From contig NC_054390.1 of NCBI RefSeq assembly GCF_001625195.1, positions 4,178,027-4,242,026 on the forward strand: a stretch of 64,000 bases of DNA, given 5' to 3'. Source of the stretch: Drechmeria coniospora. Taxonomy: Eukaryota; Ascomycota; Sordariomycetes; Hypocreales; Ophiocordycipitaceae. Positions 1 to 11,821 of this stretch are shown here, one piece after another. A model generated the notes under the pieces. The model was not told the DNA's origin. It saw only the letters and a list, made by a program, of their open reading frames with translations, and made no database searches. Each line of letters begins with the position of its first letter. Within the stretch, counting starts at the first letter, position 1. Made by a program: the position numbers and the translations under genes.

Positions 1-36
1 TTGTGCGTGCTTGTTATGGACTGGTTTTGTATTTGA

Positions 37-146
37 GGATGTGTGCATGTGTGTGCGTGCTTGTGTGTGCGTGTGCATGTGTGTGCGTGCTTATGTGTGC
101 GTGCTTGTGTGTGCGTGTGTGCGTGTGTGTGTGCGTGCGTGCGTGT
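37..146. repeat. GT/GC-rich microsatellite
   Basis: Purine-pyrimidine alternating run built from GTGTGC and GTGCTT words. It is the only structure visible in the first 512 bases; the rest of that stretch is the 3' flank of the TFIIIC gene, which ends at 513 on the minus strand. Confidence 0.85.
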
Positions 147-512
147 TGATGCGCCTGCGAATGTGCCCCTGAAAAAGCAGGGGTGGGAGGGAAGAGAAAG
201 TTGACCATGGAGCGGAATCGAGTCGAGATTCTAATATAGACACCAAGGGACCCCCCCTCTCTCATGTCAGCTTAACGCCGTCGTTGTGATGGTGCTTAGG
301 TTTGCAGATTGCTAGCTCCTTCGTGCCAGCGTGCTGCGATGCATGATGACCATCGATCAATGATTAATCAAGGCTTACGTCAGTGCATAGAGGCCAGAGA
401 TTCACGTGCTAGACACACGAACGAGCACCAACAGGCTGGCATGGACGAATGCAACGTGCACCACGAGCCGTCGAGAACACTCGAGGCATGGAAACAATCG
501 AATGGTCAGCTG

Positions 513-2598
513 CTAGTCAAGCTCTGGGTAGATGGCACCGCTCATGACGGGGGAGTAATACTCAACGCCGCCATCGGCCGTGTCGTAGTCGCCGCCGCGA
601 CGACGGTGATGCCCGCCGTAGGGTCCTTGTTGCGTAGGATAGATGCCGTCACCAGGGTCGGCGTAGGCCCCCGGGTCGGGGTAGACCATCTCGTCCTCGT
701 AGTCGCCGTTATCGGCCTCGCTTCCCGAGTCTTCCTCGTCATCCTCGTACGGCATTCCGTCCTCCTCCGTCGCTGCCGCGCTGTCCTGGGCGACGCTGCC
801 CGGTCCGGCCCGGTGGTCCGGCCCGACGCTGGCGCCCTTGCTGAACTCTCGAATGCGCACGTTGTAGCCCGAACTCTTCTTCTTCGGCGGCTCCCTGCCC
901 CGCAGAGCCGTGAGCTCTTCCTTGCTCAGGTTGAGGTTCGGCAGTGGCAGGTGAAAGGTCGACGACATGGCCCGGACCGGCGTCCGGTCGCCGCACTCGA
1001 GCGTCGGGGCAAAGTCGTCCCTCGTGAGCTTCCGATCGAACTGGATGGCGACGAGCTTCGTCTTCATGATGGCCTTGACCTTGGCCCACAGCCCGCCGTG
1101 GTACCAGCCGCTGTTGATGTCCCACGTCGGCCGCACCTCGGCATTGTCGAGGAGCTCCTGCAGGAGGGGGTCCGTGATGTCGCACACCTGCCAGACCTTG
1201 CCGTCGGTGTGGAACGACTCTCCGTCAAACACGTGGCTGTGGCACTCGTCCTCGGCGTAGTTCTTCTGCAGGCTGAGCTGCGACCTGCGAAGAGCCGCCC
1301 ACGTCTGGTCCTTGACGCCAAGCGTCTTCCTCGACAGCTTGAACATGAGCGTCTGGTAGACGCGGTACTTGGGGTCGGTCCGCGGATCGATGCCGTAGGG
1401 CACCACGCCGTCCCTCCACGGCCCGCCCTTGAACTGGTAGGCCGTGTAGTTGAGGTACTTCTTCAGCTCGTTCCAGTTGTGAAGCTTGCCGCCCAGGTGG
1501 TTCAGCAGGGAGCGGCGCGTCCAGACGGGGCGGTGCTGGAAGGCCTCCTCGAGCTGCGCGATCACCTCCATCGTCCTCGCGTCCGTCACGTCGGGCGGGT
1601 GCTGGGGCCGCGTCGGGGCCGGGTCCTCGGCGCTGATGAAGTAGCCCACCTGCTTCACCGCCGTCGTGTTGATGGTGCCCCCGTCGGCCGTGTTGCGGAC
1701 GTAGGGGTTCTGCGAATAGTAGTAGTTGAAGGGCAGGCTCATGTGCGTGAAGATGGGCGGTGGGATGATGTCCACGTTCCGCCTCAGGTCCATGCCCGGC
1801 TCGAACTTGAAGTTCTTGATCTGTTGCACTGCCAGGGCGACGGTCCGTCAGCGTAGCTCGCCGGCCACCGCTCGGCCTGGGGGCTTCTCACCGTCGCCAG
1901 GCAAGACCTGGTTCGCGTACTTTTGCGCAAACGGGGACCTCGACATGTCCCAGTAAAAGTCGGCCAAGCCTCGGAAGCGATGCGTGTGCTTGATGACGCC
2001 CACGGCCTCCACCCGGTACTCGTCGACGTTGTCCGCCAGCTTTCGACGGAGCACTTTGGGCTGATCGAGGCGGCCGACGGAGCAGACCTGCTGCGGAGCG
2101 GCGCTCGCGTCGGCGACATCGACGTCGCCCTGCCAAGGACCGTGGCTGCCTCGCTTCCGCCTGCGACCTGTGCGCTTGGGGACGACGACCTTGAGAACGA
2201 CGTTGTGCGAGCTGGCGTTGTGGGACATGACGGGCGGGCAAAAAGGGCTCTCCGGGTTTAGATACAGCGGCAGCGAAGGCCTCGAGGGATCCAGAACCTG
2301 CACCGGTGAGACACGTTGCCGCGACCGAGAACGGTCATGGTCATGGTTCTAAACGTACGTGTGCCAGCGATGGGACGCGGCCAAATGCGTTCACGGCACG
2401 TTCTATGTTTTCCACGACGGCCGGGATTTCCACCGCGGCGAGGTACCTCGACGGTACGGCATATCGAGGGGCGCCCTCATCCTGGAGGGTTGGACTGTCG
2501 GCCAGAACGTCATCGTCGTCAGCCGGAACATCGTCGTCGTCGGCCAGAACATCGTCCTCGACCAACATGTCGTCGTCGGCCTCCGACGAAGAGGCCAT
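513..2598 (-). CDS. sfc1: RNA polymerase III transcription factor TFIIIC subunit (Tfc1/Sfc1, GTF3C5 family)
   Basis: Subunit of the tauA half of TFIIIC, which binds the internal A-box of tRNA genes and recruits TFIIIB for RNA polymerase III. I read three exons: 2598-2359, 2297-1892 and 1828-513, giving 653 aa. Both introns have GT-AG ends (GTACGT and GTGAGA donors). The N-terminal part shows the dimerisation-region pattern (YLAAVEIPAVVENIERAVNA, then YLNPESPF), the central part shows QQIKNFKFEPGMD and the triple-barrel/DNA-binding region follows (RPVWTRRSLLNHL, CDITDPLLQ). The C-terminus is acidic and rich in Asp, Glu, Gly and Tyr. Residues about 8-33 hold a short acidic repeat (VLADDDD-type units) encoded by a near-perfect DNA repeat. 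The first ATG in frame is at 2598; only a GTG lies upstream. The family call is firm; the symbol follows the fission yeast name. Confidence 0.9.
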
Positions 2599-3990
2599 CT
2601 TCAGGACACGATGAGTGCCGACTGCTATGGACGCAGCAAGGCAATGGTTGATCACGAGGCGGCTGGTCTGGGGGGGAGATCAAGGGCGTGACGGTGGTGA
2701 GGCAAGCTTTCGACTGATGGATGGATTGAGGTGCGTCTATATCCTGCTTGGCCCACGCGACATCGTCTTCACAGCGCCACCCAACTCACGACGATGGGAC
2801 AAACCGAAGGGCCGACGTTGAGTGCTTTTTCGAATACCGTACTGCACAAGTACTCCGTAAGTACCTAGTACTATTAACCTCTCGAACCCCTACTACTACA
2901 TACAGCAAGTAGTTGTACTTCGTACAAGTGCAGTACTTACTTGGCACCTAGTACCTAGTTGAAATGGCAACTACTACATACAGTACGTGCTGCACAACTA
3001 CCTAGTACGTACTTGCTAACCTACCTAGGTACTAACCTATTAGGTAGGTAATACCTAGCGGTAAAAATAAAAGCAGTACTCCGTACTCTGTACGAGTGAG
3101 TAAGTAATACTCCGTACTTGTAGCTTGGGTCCTGCGGATGTTATCTGCTCCGTTCTCCGTACTAAGTATTAGGTGCCAATGTTCTCCTTACGGAGCACAT
3201 GTGCATATACCCACAGGCGTACAAGAGCTCCATAAGTACTTCTTTCTGTAGTAGACTGCATGTGGTGTACGAGTATTACGGAGTACTCTGTACAGTGTAC
3301 TCCGTACTAGGCAAGGAAGTAAGTATAAGTACTATGCTGTATTACTCCGTACTTAGAGCGCAGCCATGTCCACTGCCAAAAGAAGTACAGAGAGCCAGAT
3401 GATTGTCCCGTTTGGTGCTCCGTACAGAGCGCGTTTATATTTACTGTACAACTACAGTACAAGTGCAGGAACTTGTATTAAGTGCTCAGTAATCCGTACC
3501 TGTACTCCTTTCCTTACTTACAGCTCCAGTACATGTACTCCGTCCTCCGTAATTACTACATTCTTGTGCACTGTCATCCTCTGGACGTGCCGTACTTACC
3601 TACAGTAGGCTCGTACAAGTACTTAGTACTCCGTACGGTAAACTGTTCTCCGCAAAGACGGAAAAAAGGTATTCCGGATCCGATCTTGGTCCGTGCGTCT
3701 CCTCCCGTGACCAGAACCAATGGCGTTTACTTAGGCTCGCCGTCGACAGCCGCAGATGAATGGCGGCCCAGCAAGTATTACTGTACAGGTACAAGCAAGG
3801 ATATACTTACTTACAGCACTGTAGTAGCATGAACATGTACGTATCCAGACGTAAATAATAGCTCTGCCATGTAAATAGAGAGGCAGATCAGCGGCCGTCC
3901 ACCCTGTTTATCTTCGTCTTCTCTGCCTCCTTCGAAGCCTGTCAAAGCAAAGTCCGCATCGCCACGCGCTCCCTCGTGTCCCGCCGGTCC
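2599..3990. repeat. Gene-free stretch dense in TACTCCGTAC-type words
   Basis: Upstream of the TFIIIC gene. From about 2830 to 3850 the sequence is a patchwork of ACTCCGTAC, GTACTTAC, CCTAGTAC and TACGGAGTA words, far more AT-rich than the flanking genes. No reading frame with coding character was found. The start codon region of the B56 transcript follows it. Confidence 0.7.
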
Positions 3991-5141
3991 AACTTTCACC
4001 GAGCTTCCTTCGTTCAGGTGACCTCGCCAACAGGTCCGAGCTAGACTCGAAGAGAACGTTCACGTACAGATAGGGAAGCGAAGCCGCCCGAGGCCCCTGG
4101 TCCCTTGACCTGACAGCCCTTTAGCGTATTCCACAGCGTCGTCCAGCGCCGGGCCAGCGGTTCCAGTGCCTGGGCAGCCGCTGGGAAACGCCTCCCTCTC
4201 ACCCTCGCAGCATTCCGAACCCTCGCCCCGCTCCCTGAGACCACCAGCCATTTTGCTCCCCGTCTGGCCGATTCCTCCCCTCGCCCATCCTCTCCTGCCT
4301 GAGAGCCACCTGCCCAGCTCTGGAGCGGTGTACAAGCTACCTTGCCCGCCACGAGCAGCGGTACCGAATACTTGTACCTGCTACCTGCGGCCTGCCTTTC
4401 CACCTAGCACTGTCACCTCCCCCTCAGGCTGGCTGGCTCACTTTGACGCCCAGAAACGCATTGCGGACGAATTCCCCCGCCTTCCTCGCCCCCATCGTCG
4501 GTTCTCTACCTCTACTTACCTGATCTCGTTCATCGAACTTCACACGCACCACCTATCCCCCTCTTCCGTGGGCGCACTCGTCGGCTTCGTCTCCGCGCTA
4601 CCTTCAGCGCTCGGCACGCAGGCACTCGACGCTCGACGCTCGACCTACGACGCTCGACGCTCCACTCGTCTCCCGACACGCCACTCTCGACCTACGACGA
4701 CGACACGATCCACGAGCACCCAGCACTGTGCCCAACATCGCACCCGGCGGGCCAATATTCCGGAGCAGCGCATCACCGGCTGCCAGGACATCTCAATTGG
4801 CTCTTGGTGGGAGTATCGCTATCGGCCCTCGTTGGCTCAGGCCGGCCGTCGCGTCATCCGCCGCCTGATTTGATCCCCTGCCCTCGCTGCAGCCCTCGTC
4901 CCGTCCCTGGATCGGATCTGGTTCGGTCACGACCCTCTCCCCCCATCACGACGACCCGCCGCCGGCACGTCCTCCTTCGTCAAGGTCCATTTTCGCGGTT
5001 CGAAGCGACATCATCCCAACCCCTCTCGTCTTTCGCGTCGTCGGACCGTTGCCGCCGCCGTGCCCCACTCCATCCAGACCAGAGCTCACGACTTCCCGTA
5101 CGTCGAGTGCAGGCCGCGATTGTAGTCCATCGTCGGCCAAG
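3991..5141 (+). other. Probable promoter and long 5' leader of the B56 gene
   Basis: A CT-rich, C-rich stretch leading into the ATG at 5142, typical of highly transcribed fungal leaders. A run of GACGCTCGAC-type direct repeats sits at about 4626-4665. Open frames here have no recognisable product and poor coding character, so I treat it as promoter and untranslated leader. Confidence 0.45.
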
Positions 5142-7461
5142 ATGAAGCGCTTCAGCCAACGGGTGGTGAGTGCCCCTTCCCTCTCCCGTGTGCGAGCCGC
5201 AGAACCCACGCACTGGGAGACGGCTTGGCCGTTGCGTCGCTGACTTCGCCTCCCCACCCGTCAGCTCTCACGAGGCAAGGACGCCGGCAAGTCCTCGAAG
5301 AAGAACAAGGATTCCAAGGACGGCACATCCTCTCCTTCGCCACGGGACTCGTCCAACCAGTCCCCGGTCCTCACGCCCTCCTCGTCCACCTCGACCCTCA
5401 ACGACATTCGAAACAAGCCGCTGCCGCCCAACGCGTCCCATGGAGCCGACCACGGCGTCCTCGGTCAACCCTCGAGCCTCTCAAACATCACCCAGCAGGG
5501 TGGAATGCCCGATCGCTTCGGCTCCATGGGTGGCGCTTCGAGTCCGAACGGGGGCAACCGCATGACCCCCACCGTCGTCATCAGCCCGACGCCTGGCGTA
5601 AGTCGCCCACGCAGGGATGCCGACACCGCAACCCCCGCGCGGTGCCCTGTCGATTTCGAGCAGGCGTGCTCGCTCAAGCATTGGCTAACCCCGACGAAAA
5701 TTGTACAGCATATCCCCCCACCGGGTGCTGCCGAGACGATGCCTCACGACCTCGCCCCTCCCAAGGCAGGCCAGAAGTCGTCGCTCCTGATCCACCGGGG
5801 CATCGATAACCGTGATGCCATCCCCGAGGGCCTGCGTACGCCCCGGCGACAGCACTCCTCCCGCTTCGACATCTCGGTCCACCGGGAGCTGGAGAAGCTG
5901 CCGGGATTTCACGAAGTGCCCCCGAACAGACGGCAGGAACTATTCATGCAAAAGATTGACCAGTGCAACGTCATCTTCGACTTCAACGATGCAAGCGCCG
6001 ACATGAAGGCCAAGGAGATCAAGCGGCTTGCCCTGCACGAGCTGCTGGATTACGTCGCCAACAACAGGCAAGTTATCACCGAGCCTATGTACCCTCGGGT
6101 TGTCGACATGTTTGCCAAGAATCTGTTCCGGCCCATTCCTCCGCCCGTGAACCCCCAGGGCGAGGCTTTCGATCCGGAGGAGGACGAGCCAGTTCTGGAG
6201 GTTGCGTGGCCGCACATCCAGGTTGTCTACGAGTTCTTCCTGCGCTTCATCGAGAGTCAGGATTTCAACACCAACATCGCCAAGGCCTACATCGACCACA
6301 GCTTCGTCCTGCAGCTCTTGGATCTTTTCGACTCCGAAGACCCCCGCGAGCGCGATTTCCTCAAGACGACCCTGCACCGCATCTACGGCAAGTTTCTGAA
6401 CCTCCGATCATTCATTCGCCGCTCCATCAACAACGTCTTCTTTCAGTTCACCTACGAAACCGAACGGTTCAACGGAATAGCCGAGCTCCTGGAAATCCTC
6501 GGCTCCATCATCAACGGATTCGCCCTACCTTTGAAGGAGGAGCACAAGATCTTCCTCACCCGCGTCCTCCTTCCTCTGCACAAGCCCAAGAGCCTGAGCA
6601 TGTATCACCCCCAGCTGGCCTACTGCATCGTCCAGTTCTTGGAAAAGGATGCGTCGTTGACCGAGGACGTGAGTCGAGCACCTCGCAACCCCGCCCCTTC
6701 ACCCCCCGTACCCTTACCTTCTCTGACCGTTCTAGGTTGTCCTCGGCTTGCTGCGCTACTGGCCCAAGGTCAACAGCACCAAGGAGGTCATGTTCCTCAA
6801 CGAGGTCGAGGACATCTTCGAAGTCATGGACCCGGCCGAGTTTGCCAAGGTCCAAGAGCCTCTATTCCACCAGCTGGCCAAGTCCGTCGCCAGCCCGCAC
6901 TTTCAAGTCGCCGAGCGCGCACTGTACTTCTGGAACAACGAATACTTCTGCAACCTTGTGAGCGACAATGTGGAGATCATCCTGCCCATCATGTTCGCAC
7001 CCCTTTTCGAGAACTCCAAGGGTCACTGGAACAGGTACGAACGCGCCGACCCCCTCTCCCTCTCCCTGGGCTGGCATGCCGCTGACGAGTGCAGGACGAT
7101 CCACGGCATGGTGTACAATGCCATGAAGCTGTTCATGGAGATCAACCCTCAGCTCTTCGATGACTGCTCGCACGACTATACCGAGCAGCAAAACAGCGCC
7201 GCCGAGCGAGAGGCGCTGCGAGAGCGCAAGTGGGCCGCCCTGGGCGAACAGGCGACCCAGCGAAGGGAGTCGCTCGGCGGCGGTGTCGTTGACGCTGACC
7301 CTCGTCCCCAGGCCGCAGTGCTGCCTCGCCTCGACGAGGTCGACCCCATTACCGACGACAACCAAAAGCGTCTTGACTCTCTCAAGCTTCAAGACGCCTC
7401 CGGCCAGAGACCTAGCGTTCACGAGAGGCAAAGCTCTGTTGGCTCTACCAGGAGTCGATAA
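5142..7461 (+). CDS. par1: Protein phosphatase 2A B56-type regulatory subunit (Rts1/Par1)
   Basis: Targets the PP2A catalytic/scaffold core to substrates in the cytoplasm and at the septum and centromere; yeast members act in mitosis, septation and stress. Five exons: 5142-5165, 5265-5597, 5709-6668, 6736-7034 and 7095-7461, total 660 aa. The first exon is only 24 nt. A Ser/Pro/Asn-rich N-terminal region of about 200 residues precedes the HEAT-like B56 core. That core has the family signatures [68 protein letters not shown] and [10 protein letters not shown]. The C-terminal tail is charged and runs to SVGSTRSR. Introns 5598-5708 and 7035-7094 are multiples of three without in-frame stops, so retention would insert residues rather than truncate. 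Family assignment is secure; the start is supported by the K/R-rich first exon joining in frame to a lysine-rich segment. Confidence 0.94.
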
Positions 7462-8824
7462 GTCGACACGGGCATGAAGCGACGTCTCTTTGTTCATGCA
7501 GCTGGACGAACGATCTGGGGCATTAGCTCTAGTCTGATGGCGGTGCGAGCGAACCAACTGTAACGACCAGCCTCAACGACCAGCATGAAGCCTCGGAGTC
7601 TGGATCCGTATATTTTCTCCCCCTTTTTTTTGAACGCTCTCGACAAATTGCTCATTGCACTCAACGAACGCGGCCCAATATTGGGCTCGATCAGCCTCGG
7701 CATGCCGACTCTACTGAGTGAGCGCCTGGGTTGATTTGCTCCGTCTTTGATGATTCTTTCTGACGACCACGACCATCAATCGTACCGGATGAAACAAAAG
7801 CTCTGAGACTTGACCCTTGTTTTCCTTTTTGCCCTTGACACCAGGAATCGCCCGAGTTCCGCGGTGGAAGGCTCTGCACTTTGAATACGGAGGTGAAAAA
7901 CGGATGGATTCCTTCTACCTGTTTGTGATTGACGATCGTGTATGCTTCGTTGTGCATTCTCCCACTTTATTCAACTGCAGTTCCCAGCCGAGGACAAGAG
8001 GACATCGGCGGAGGATATTGGCGTAACGGGTCGGAAAGTCGACAAAAATATGGTGTGAGCTGATCGTGCTAGCTGGCTGCCATGATGTCCAGGGCAGTGC
8101 AGCGGATGTTCGGAAATGGGGACGGGGCATGCCTCTCGTGTCGCGTGTGATTCCCCTTCCTCGATTTGTAGTCTTGGGGTGTGATTTGTGGAGGGAGAGT
8201 GAAGTAGCAGGCCAACATTCGATTCGGATAGACTTTTCCCGTTTTTTTTTTTCATTACGCGCTCTTCTTTTCGCGCCCTGTGTTCATGATCGTACGTACA
8301 CGGAATGATGACAGGGCTTGATTTTGGTTGATGCAAATTCATGCACACATCTGTTGCACATGTTCCCATTACATTGATAAAGGCTCATGTGCCTATACTT
8401 TGCCCATGAGAGCTCGCGTTGCCCACGATATTCCTCGTTAAGCCATATTTCTCGTGATAGCTCCTCGCAGCCTTGCATCGCCTGGGCGTGCAGAGCTCAA
8501 GCTCATCCTTCATAGATCAAATTCCCAAACGCAAGTGTCAAATCCTAGTTGCACGTTGTGTTTAGCATGACCCCGGAGAGTTCTGTGTAGAAAAAAGACG
8601 TAAAAATGCTCTGCAGACAAGAAGAAGATTACCTTGCACATGCTCCGCAGATCGTCCGTGCTAGACGATGAGCGCGCCGCTGCATGGCATCCCATGTTGA
8701 GGGAAATCGAAGGTGAAATGAAGGAGGCATATATGCATAAGTTGTTGTGGCACTCGCAACTTGCAAGCTGCTTTGTCAACTTGGAATCGCCATCGTGATT
8801 CTTGGGCTTCTCTCCTCCCGCGAG
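7462..8824. other. Convergent intergenic region, no gene seen
   Basis: Lies between the 3' ends of the B56 gene (+) and the CID protein gene (-). It holds T-rich runs near 7618-7632 and 8240-8252 that may belong to 3' untranslated regions. I found no convincing reading frame or repeat. Confidence 0.5.
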
Positions 8825-10592
8825 TTACCTAGAACCGAAATTGCCATGGTCGCGCTGTCCATAGCCTCGGCCATAGCCACGGTTTCCGCGGCTACCACCA
8901 CCACCGCCGCCGCCTTGGCCACCTCCCTGACCCCAGCCGTTACTGAACTGCTGGGCCCTGTTGAACGACGACTGTGGTGGAAGGGGAGGCATTGGTCTCG
9001 TGGTGGACCGTTCTCCACGTGCCATGTACGGCGGCAAAAAGTCTTGCTGGTTTGTATTCCAGCCTTGGGGAGGCGGGGGTGGAGGTGGCGGCGGCGGAAA
9101 GGTTCCTTGATATCCAATCGGAGGCGGCGGCGGGACAGGGACGGCTTCCATGCTCGATGGAGGCATCGCAGGCATTGCGTTAATCTCTTGTTGACTGGAG
9201 CCGGAATCGGGGTAATGCCCTGCATTACGGTTGGCTCCATGGTGGTGGTATGAGCTTTTCTGCGGACTTCGAGGCGCTGCGACATTCGTCCGGGAATGCG
9301 AACGAGACCGTGAACTGGTAGGAGATCGAGATGACCGGCTACGAGATCGACCGCGCCTTCGAGCCGGGCTACGGCTACGGCTTCTGGACGAGTATCTGCG
9401 GCGAGATCGTGAAGCACTATGGGTGCTATCGCTGGCCGTACTTCGACTGCGACTCCTAGACCTTGTGCCAAACTTGGGTCGTTTCGGGGACCGAGAGTAT
9501 GGGGAACGACGTGGTGATATGCTTCTCTCGTTCGAACGAGTACGACGAGCCTCGGTCATTCTGCCGGCCTTTGACGGCCGATCTTTTGGGTGCTGACATT
9601 GCGCTCGCGTCCAGGAGTAGTATGAATCGCGGGCAGCCATCTTCATCTCCGCCATGTCGCGCTGGCTCACATCACCCAGCGCACCCGTGGTGGCCCGAGA
9701 CAGATCACTCGCCTCTCGTCGTTGCAAATGATCGCTGGCGCTTCTAACAGATTCCTCGAGGTCTTCGACGTATTCATCGTCCCCCCTGGCCAGCTCCAGC
9801 TCCAAACGGCAGATTGCCTGCGGACGGACAGGCATTGTGGCGCCCCAAGCGAGTTGAGGCAGCCAACTGGCGGCAGGCTGTCCGTGCCAGGGAACCGATG
9901 CGTAGCCGTGAAAGGCTGAACGGGTGTGGGCTCCGTCGTTGGCAGGCGGAGGAGGCCCATCGGATGGGTGGAGTGGAAATCCCGATGATTTGTTCGACGC
10001 AGATCGGAAGGCGCTTCTCAGTCGATCCAGAATGCCGGCCGGCAGATAATCCTTCTCGGCCCAGAGTGCAATGAGATCGTTGACCTTGGCCAGATGCCGA
10101 GGGCAGTTGTCAAAGAACGCTGCGGCGGTGATCATGGCGGGCAGCTGGGCACTCCAGGCAATTCCAAAGGCGCGGTTTCCCTGCCTCACAACGACATGGT
10201 GCAGGACATCGTTGACAATGTAGAGAATGTGAAGCCTCCGCTTCTTGACGCTGGGTCGTTTTACGTCTCGGTCCATGCTGTCGGAAAGCGCGGCGAGAAA
10301 CTTGGCGAGCAGGGTAGTTCGTCCGTTGGAGGGGACAATGTTGGCGACAATCCAGTTCTTGCATTCCTACGGAAACAAGTTTAGCGAATCCGGCAAACGG
10401 GTCGAGAGAGGGAAAAGACTGCTGCTGAGCGCTTGGGCAAACCTGAACATGGGGACGCGAGCACTCGTTGAGTGTCTTGTTGATGACGGTGACAAATTCG
10501 TCCATGGCATTTCGAGACAAGGCGATGGGGTCCTGGCGAATGAGCGCCGCCGTGAGGGCTGCCTTGGAAAGCATGAGGTCGGGCGTCGTCAT
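8825..10592 (-). CDS. CID-domain, SR-rich RNA-binding protein
   Basis: Likely nuclear protein linking transcription or splicing to RNA. Two exons, 10592-10443 and 10366-8825, give 563 aa; the intron runs from GTTTGC to TTTCCGTAG. Residues 1-150 match a CTD-interacting domain: KNWIVANIVPSNGRT, then KKRRLHILYIVNDVLHH and FDNCPRHLAKVNDLIALWAEK. This arrangement is shared with CHERP-like proteins and their fungal relatives. Residues about 270-370 are an Arg-Ser repeat region of the SR type. The C-terminus has proline runs (about ten in a row) followed by a Gly/Arg-rich RGG-like tail ending GQRDHGNFGSR. No RRM is visible. The first ATG in frame is 10592; a longer N-terminus through an unseen exon cannot be excluded. 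Specific function is inferred from domain order only. Confidence 0.85.
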
Positions 10593-11262
10593 GGTGGCGA
10601 CGGTGGCAAAGCGCGCCAAGTTGCTTTGAGGGTCGTGCAAAGCCGGGGGGAGGTTGCGTAGGCAATATTTGGCGTGAGTTCGTGAAGGTGCTGATATGCT
10701 CGACAGAAAGATAGCAGTTACACGATTAACAGCTGTAGCCTCGACCTGGTACCTCTAGGCGGCGGCAGACAGCTAATAGTTGAGACTACTTGGTACAGTG
10801 GGGCATGCGGCTAAGCTTCGGCAGATGACGCCCGAGGCTTTGGCAGGTCCACGGGACGGATGGACCAGGTCTCGCAGTAGGCAGGCTGTAGTTGGATCTC
10901 CAGAGATATGAATCAAGCATTTCGACGATTCTCAAGCGCATCTCATTATCAAAGGACCGATATCGGGTAGTAGAAGGCGGTGTGAAGGGTGGCATCGGCA
11001 GAGCACATCCAATGGAGTTGGAAGCTGGGGTGCATATGCCGTGACGGTGTCACAGGGACCATTTTGGCATCCGAGTTGTACCAAACGAGCTGGGAAGCAT
11101 CCAGGTCTGGCACTTCCGTCACCCGCTTTTGCAGAGCAGAGGAGAAGATGCCGCCTTTGCCAATAACTCCGGTTGATAGATACAGTGTCCAAGAACGCAA
11201 GTCCGGTGCATAGATACAGTGTCCGGGAACGACGCCTCCGATGCTACCGCGGCGCTCGCCAC
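10593..11262. other. Intergenic region with a short direct duplication
   Basis: Between the start of the CID gene and the 3' end of the next minus-strand gene. The words around 11173-11195 (GATAGATACAGTGTCC) recur at about 11207-11225 (CATAGATACAGTGTCC). No gene is supported. Confidence 0.4.
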
Positions 11263-11821
11263 TCAAGAGAAGCGATCGCCCTTTGGGCTGCGGTAGGGCT
11301 CGTTGCTTTCGTATTTACTCTTCTCCGTGACGCGCTGCGATTCCGTAGCCGGAGCATGGCTTGTCGGGGCGGGATCGTTGGTGGCCTCCTGGCTCGGGGA
11401 GCCGACGGTATCGGTCCTCGCTGGGCCCGAGGCGTAGGCAGACGTCGATTCGGGGCCGGCATATTCCAACGATCGAATGTCCTGCTTCTTCCTGCGTGCC
11501 TGCTCAAGCTTGGCTCTGCGATCGGCGTTGATTTCCTTCTTGGCAAAGTAGTAGGCGCCGGCGCCGGCTGGAGAGGAAATGTAAGAGGGCACATTCGGAG
11601 GAGGGGAAGGACCGAGGGCTAGAAGGACCGAGGGCTAGAAGGACCGAGGGCAAGACGACATACCGACACATAGGGAGCCCCAGCCGAGCCTGGACGGGTG
11701 CGATGGAATCAGCAAGGCGCTCTCGATGACCGCAAGGGCTATGCAAACCAGAAAGATTTGACCTGGAGCGAATCAGTACTCGACGAAGCCGACGTCTTGG
11801 GGCATCGCTTACAGTGTTCAT
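11263..11821 (-). CDS. Small membrane-anchored conserved protein, start unresolved
   Basis: Exon 3 (11567-11263) and exon 2 (11762-11664) join in frame across a GTATGT...CCAG intron. The product has an N-terminal hydrophobic segment (IFLVCIALAVIESALLIPS), then GAGAYYFAKKEINADRRAKL, a basic QARRKK stretch and a disordered polar tail. The YYFAK-EIN-ADR pattern recalls a fungal family of small, probably mitochondrial, proteins of unknown function; I do not know a role. The only nearby ATG with a donor (ATGAACACT then GTAAGC, at 11821) joins exon 2 one base out of frame. Either the start lies elsewhere or a one-base error or lesion sits at this junction. The exon 2-3 intron carries a 16-bp tandem repeat. 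Confidence 0.6.
11607..11652. repeat. 16-bp tandem repeat, about three copies
   Basis: Unit GACCGAGGGCTAGAAG, three nearly identical copies, wholly inside the intron between exons 2 and 3 of the small membrane-protein gene. Confidence 0.85.

Noticed and set aside
309..1856. Long plus-strand open frame, 515 codons
   Set aside because: It is antisense to the TFIIIC subunit gene, has no recognisable motif and arises from the GC-rich codon bias of that gene.
2830..3850. Transposable element in the repeat patch
   Set aside because: No terminal repeats, target duplications or transposase-like frame; only short recurring words.
4166..4873. Plus-strand frame of 235 codons before the B56 gene
   Set aside because: Ser/Thr/Pro-rich low complexity with no motif. 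It lies in a CT-rich leader and fits untranslated sequence better.
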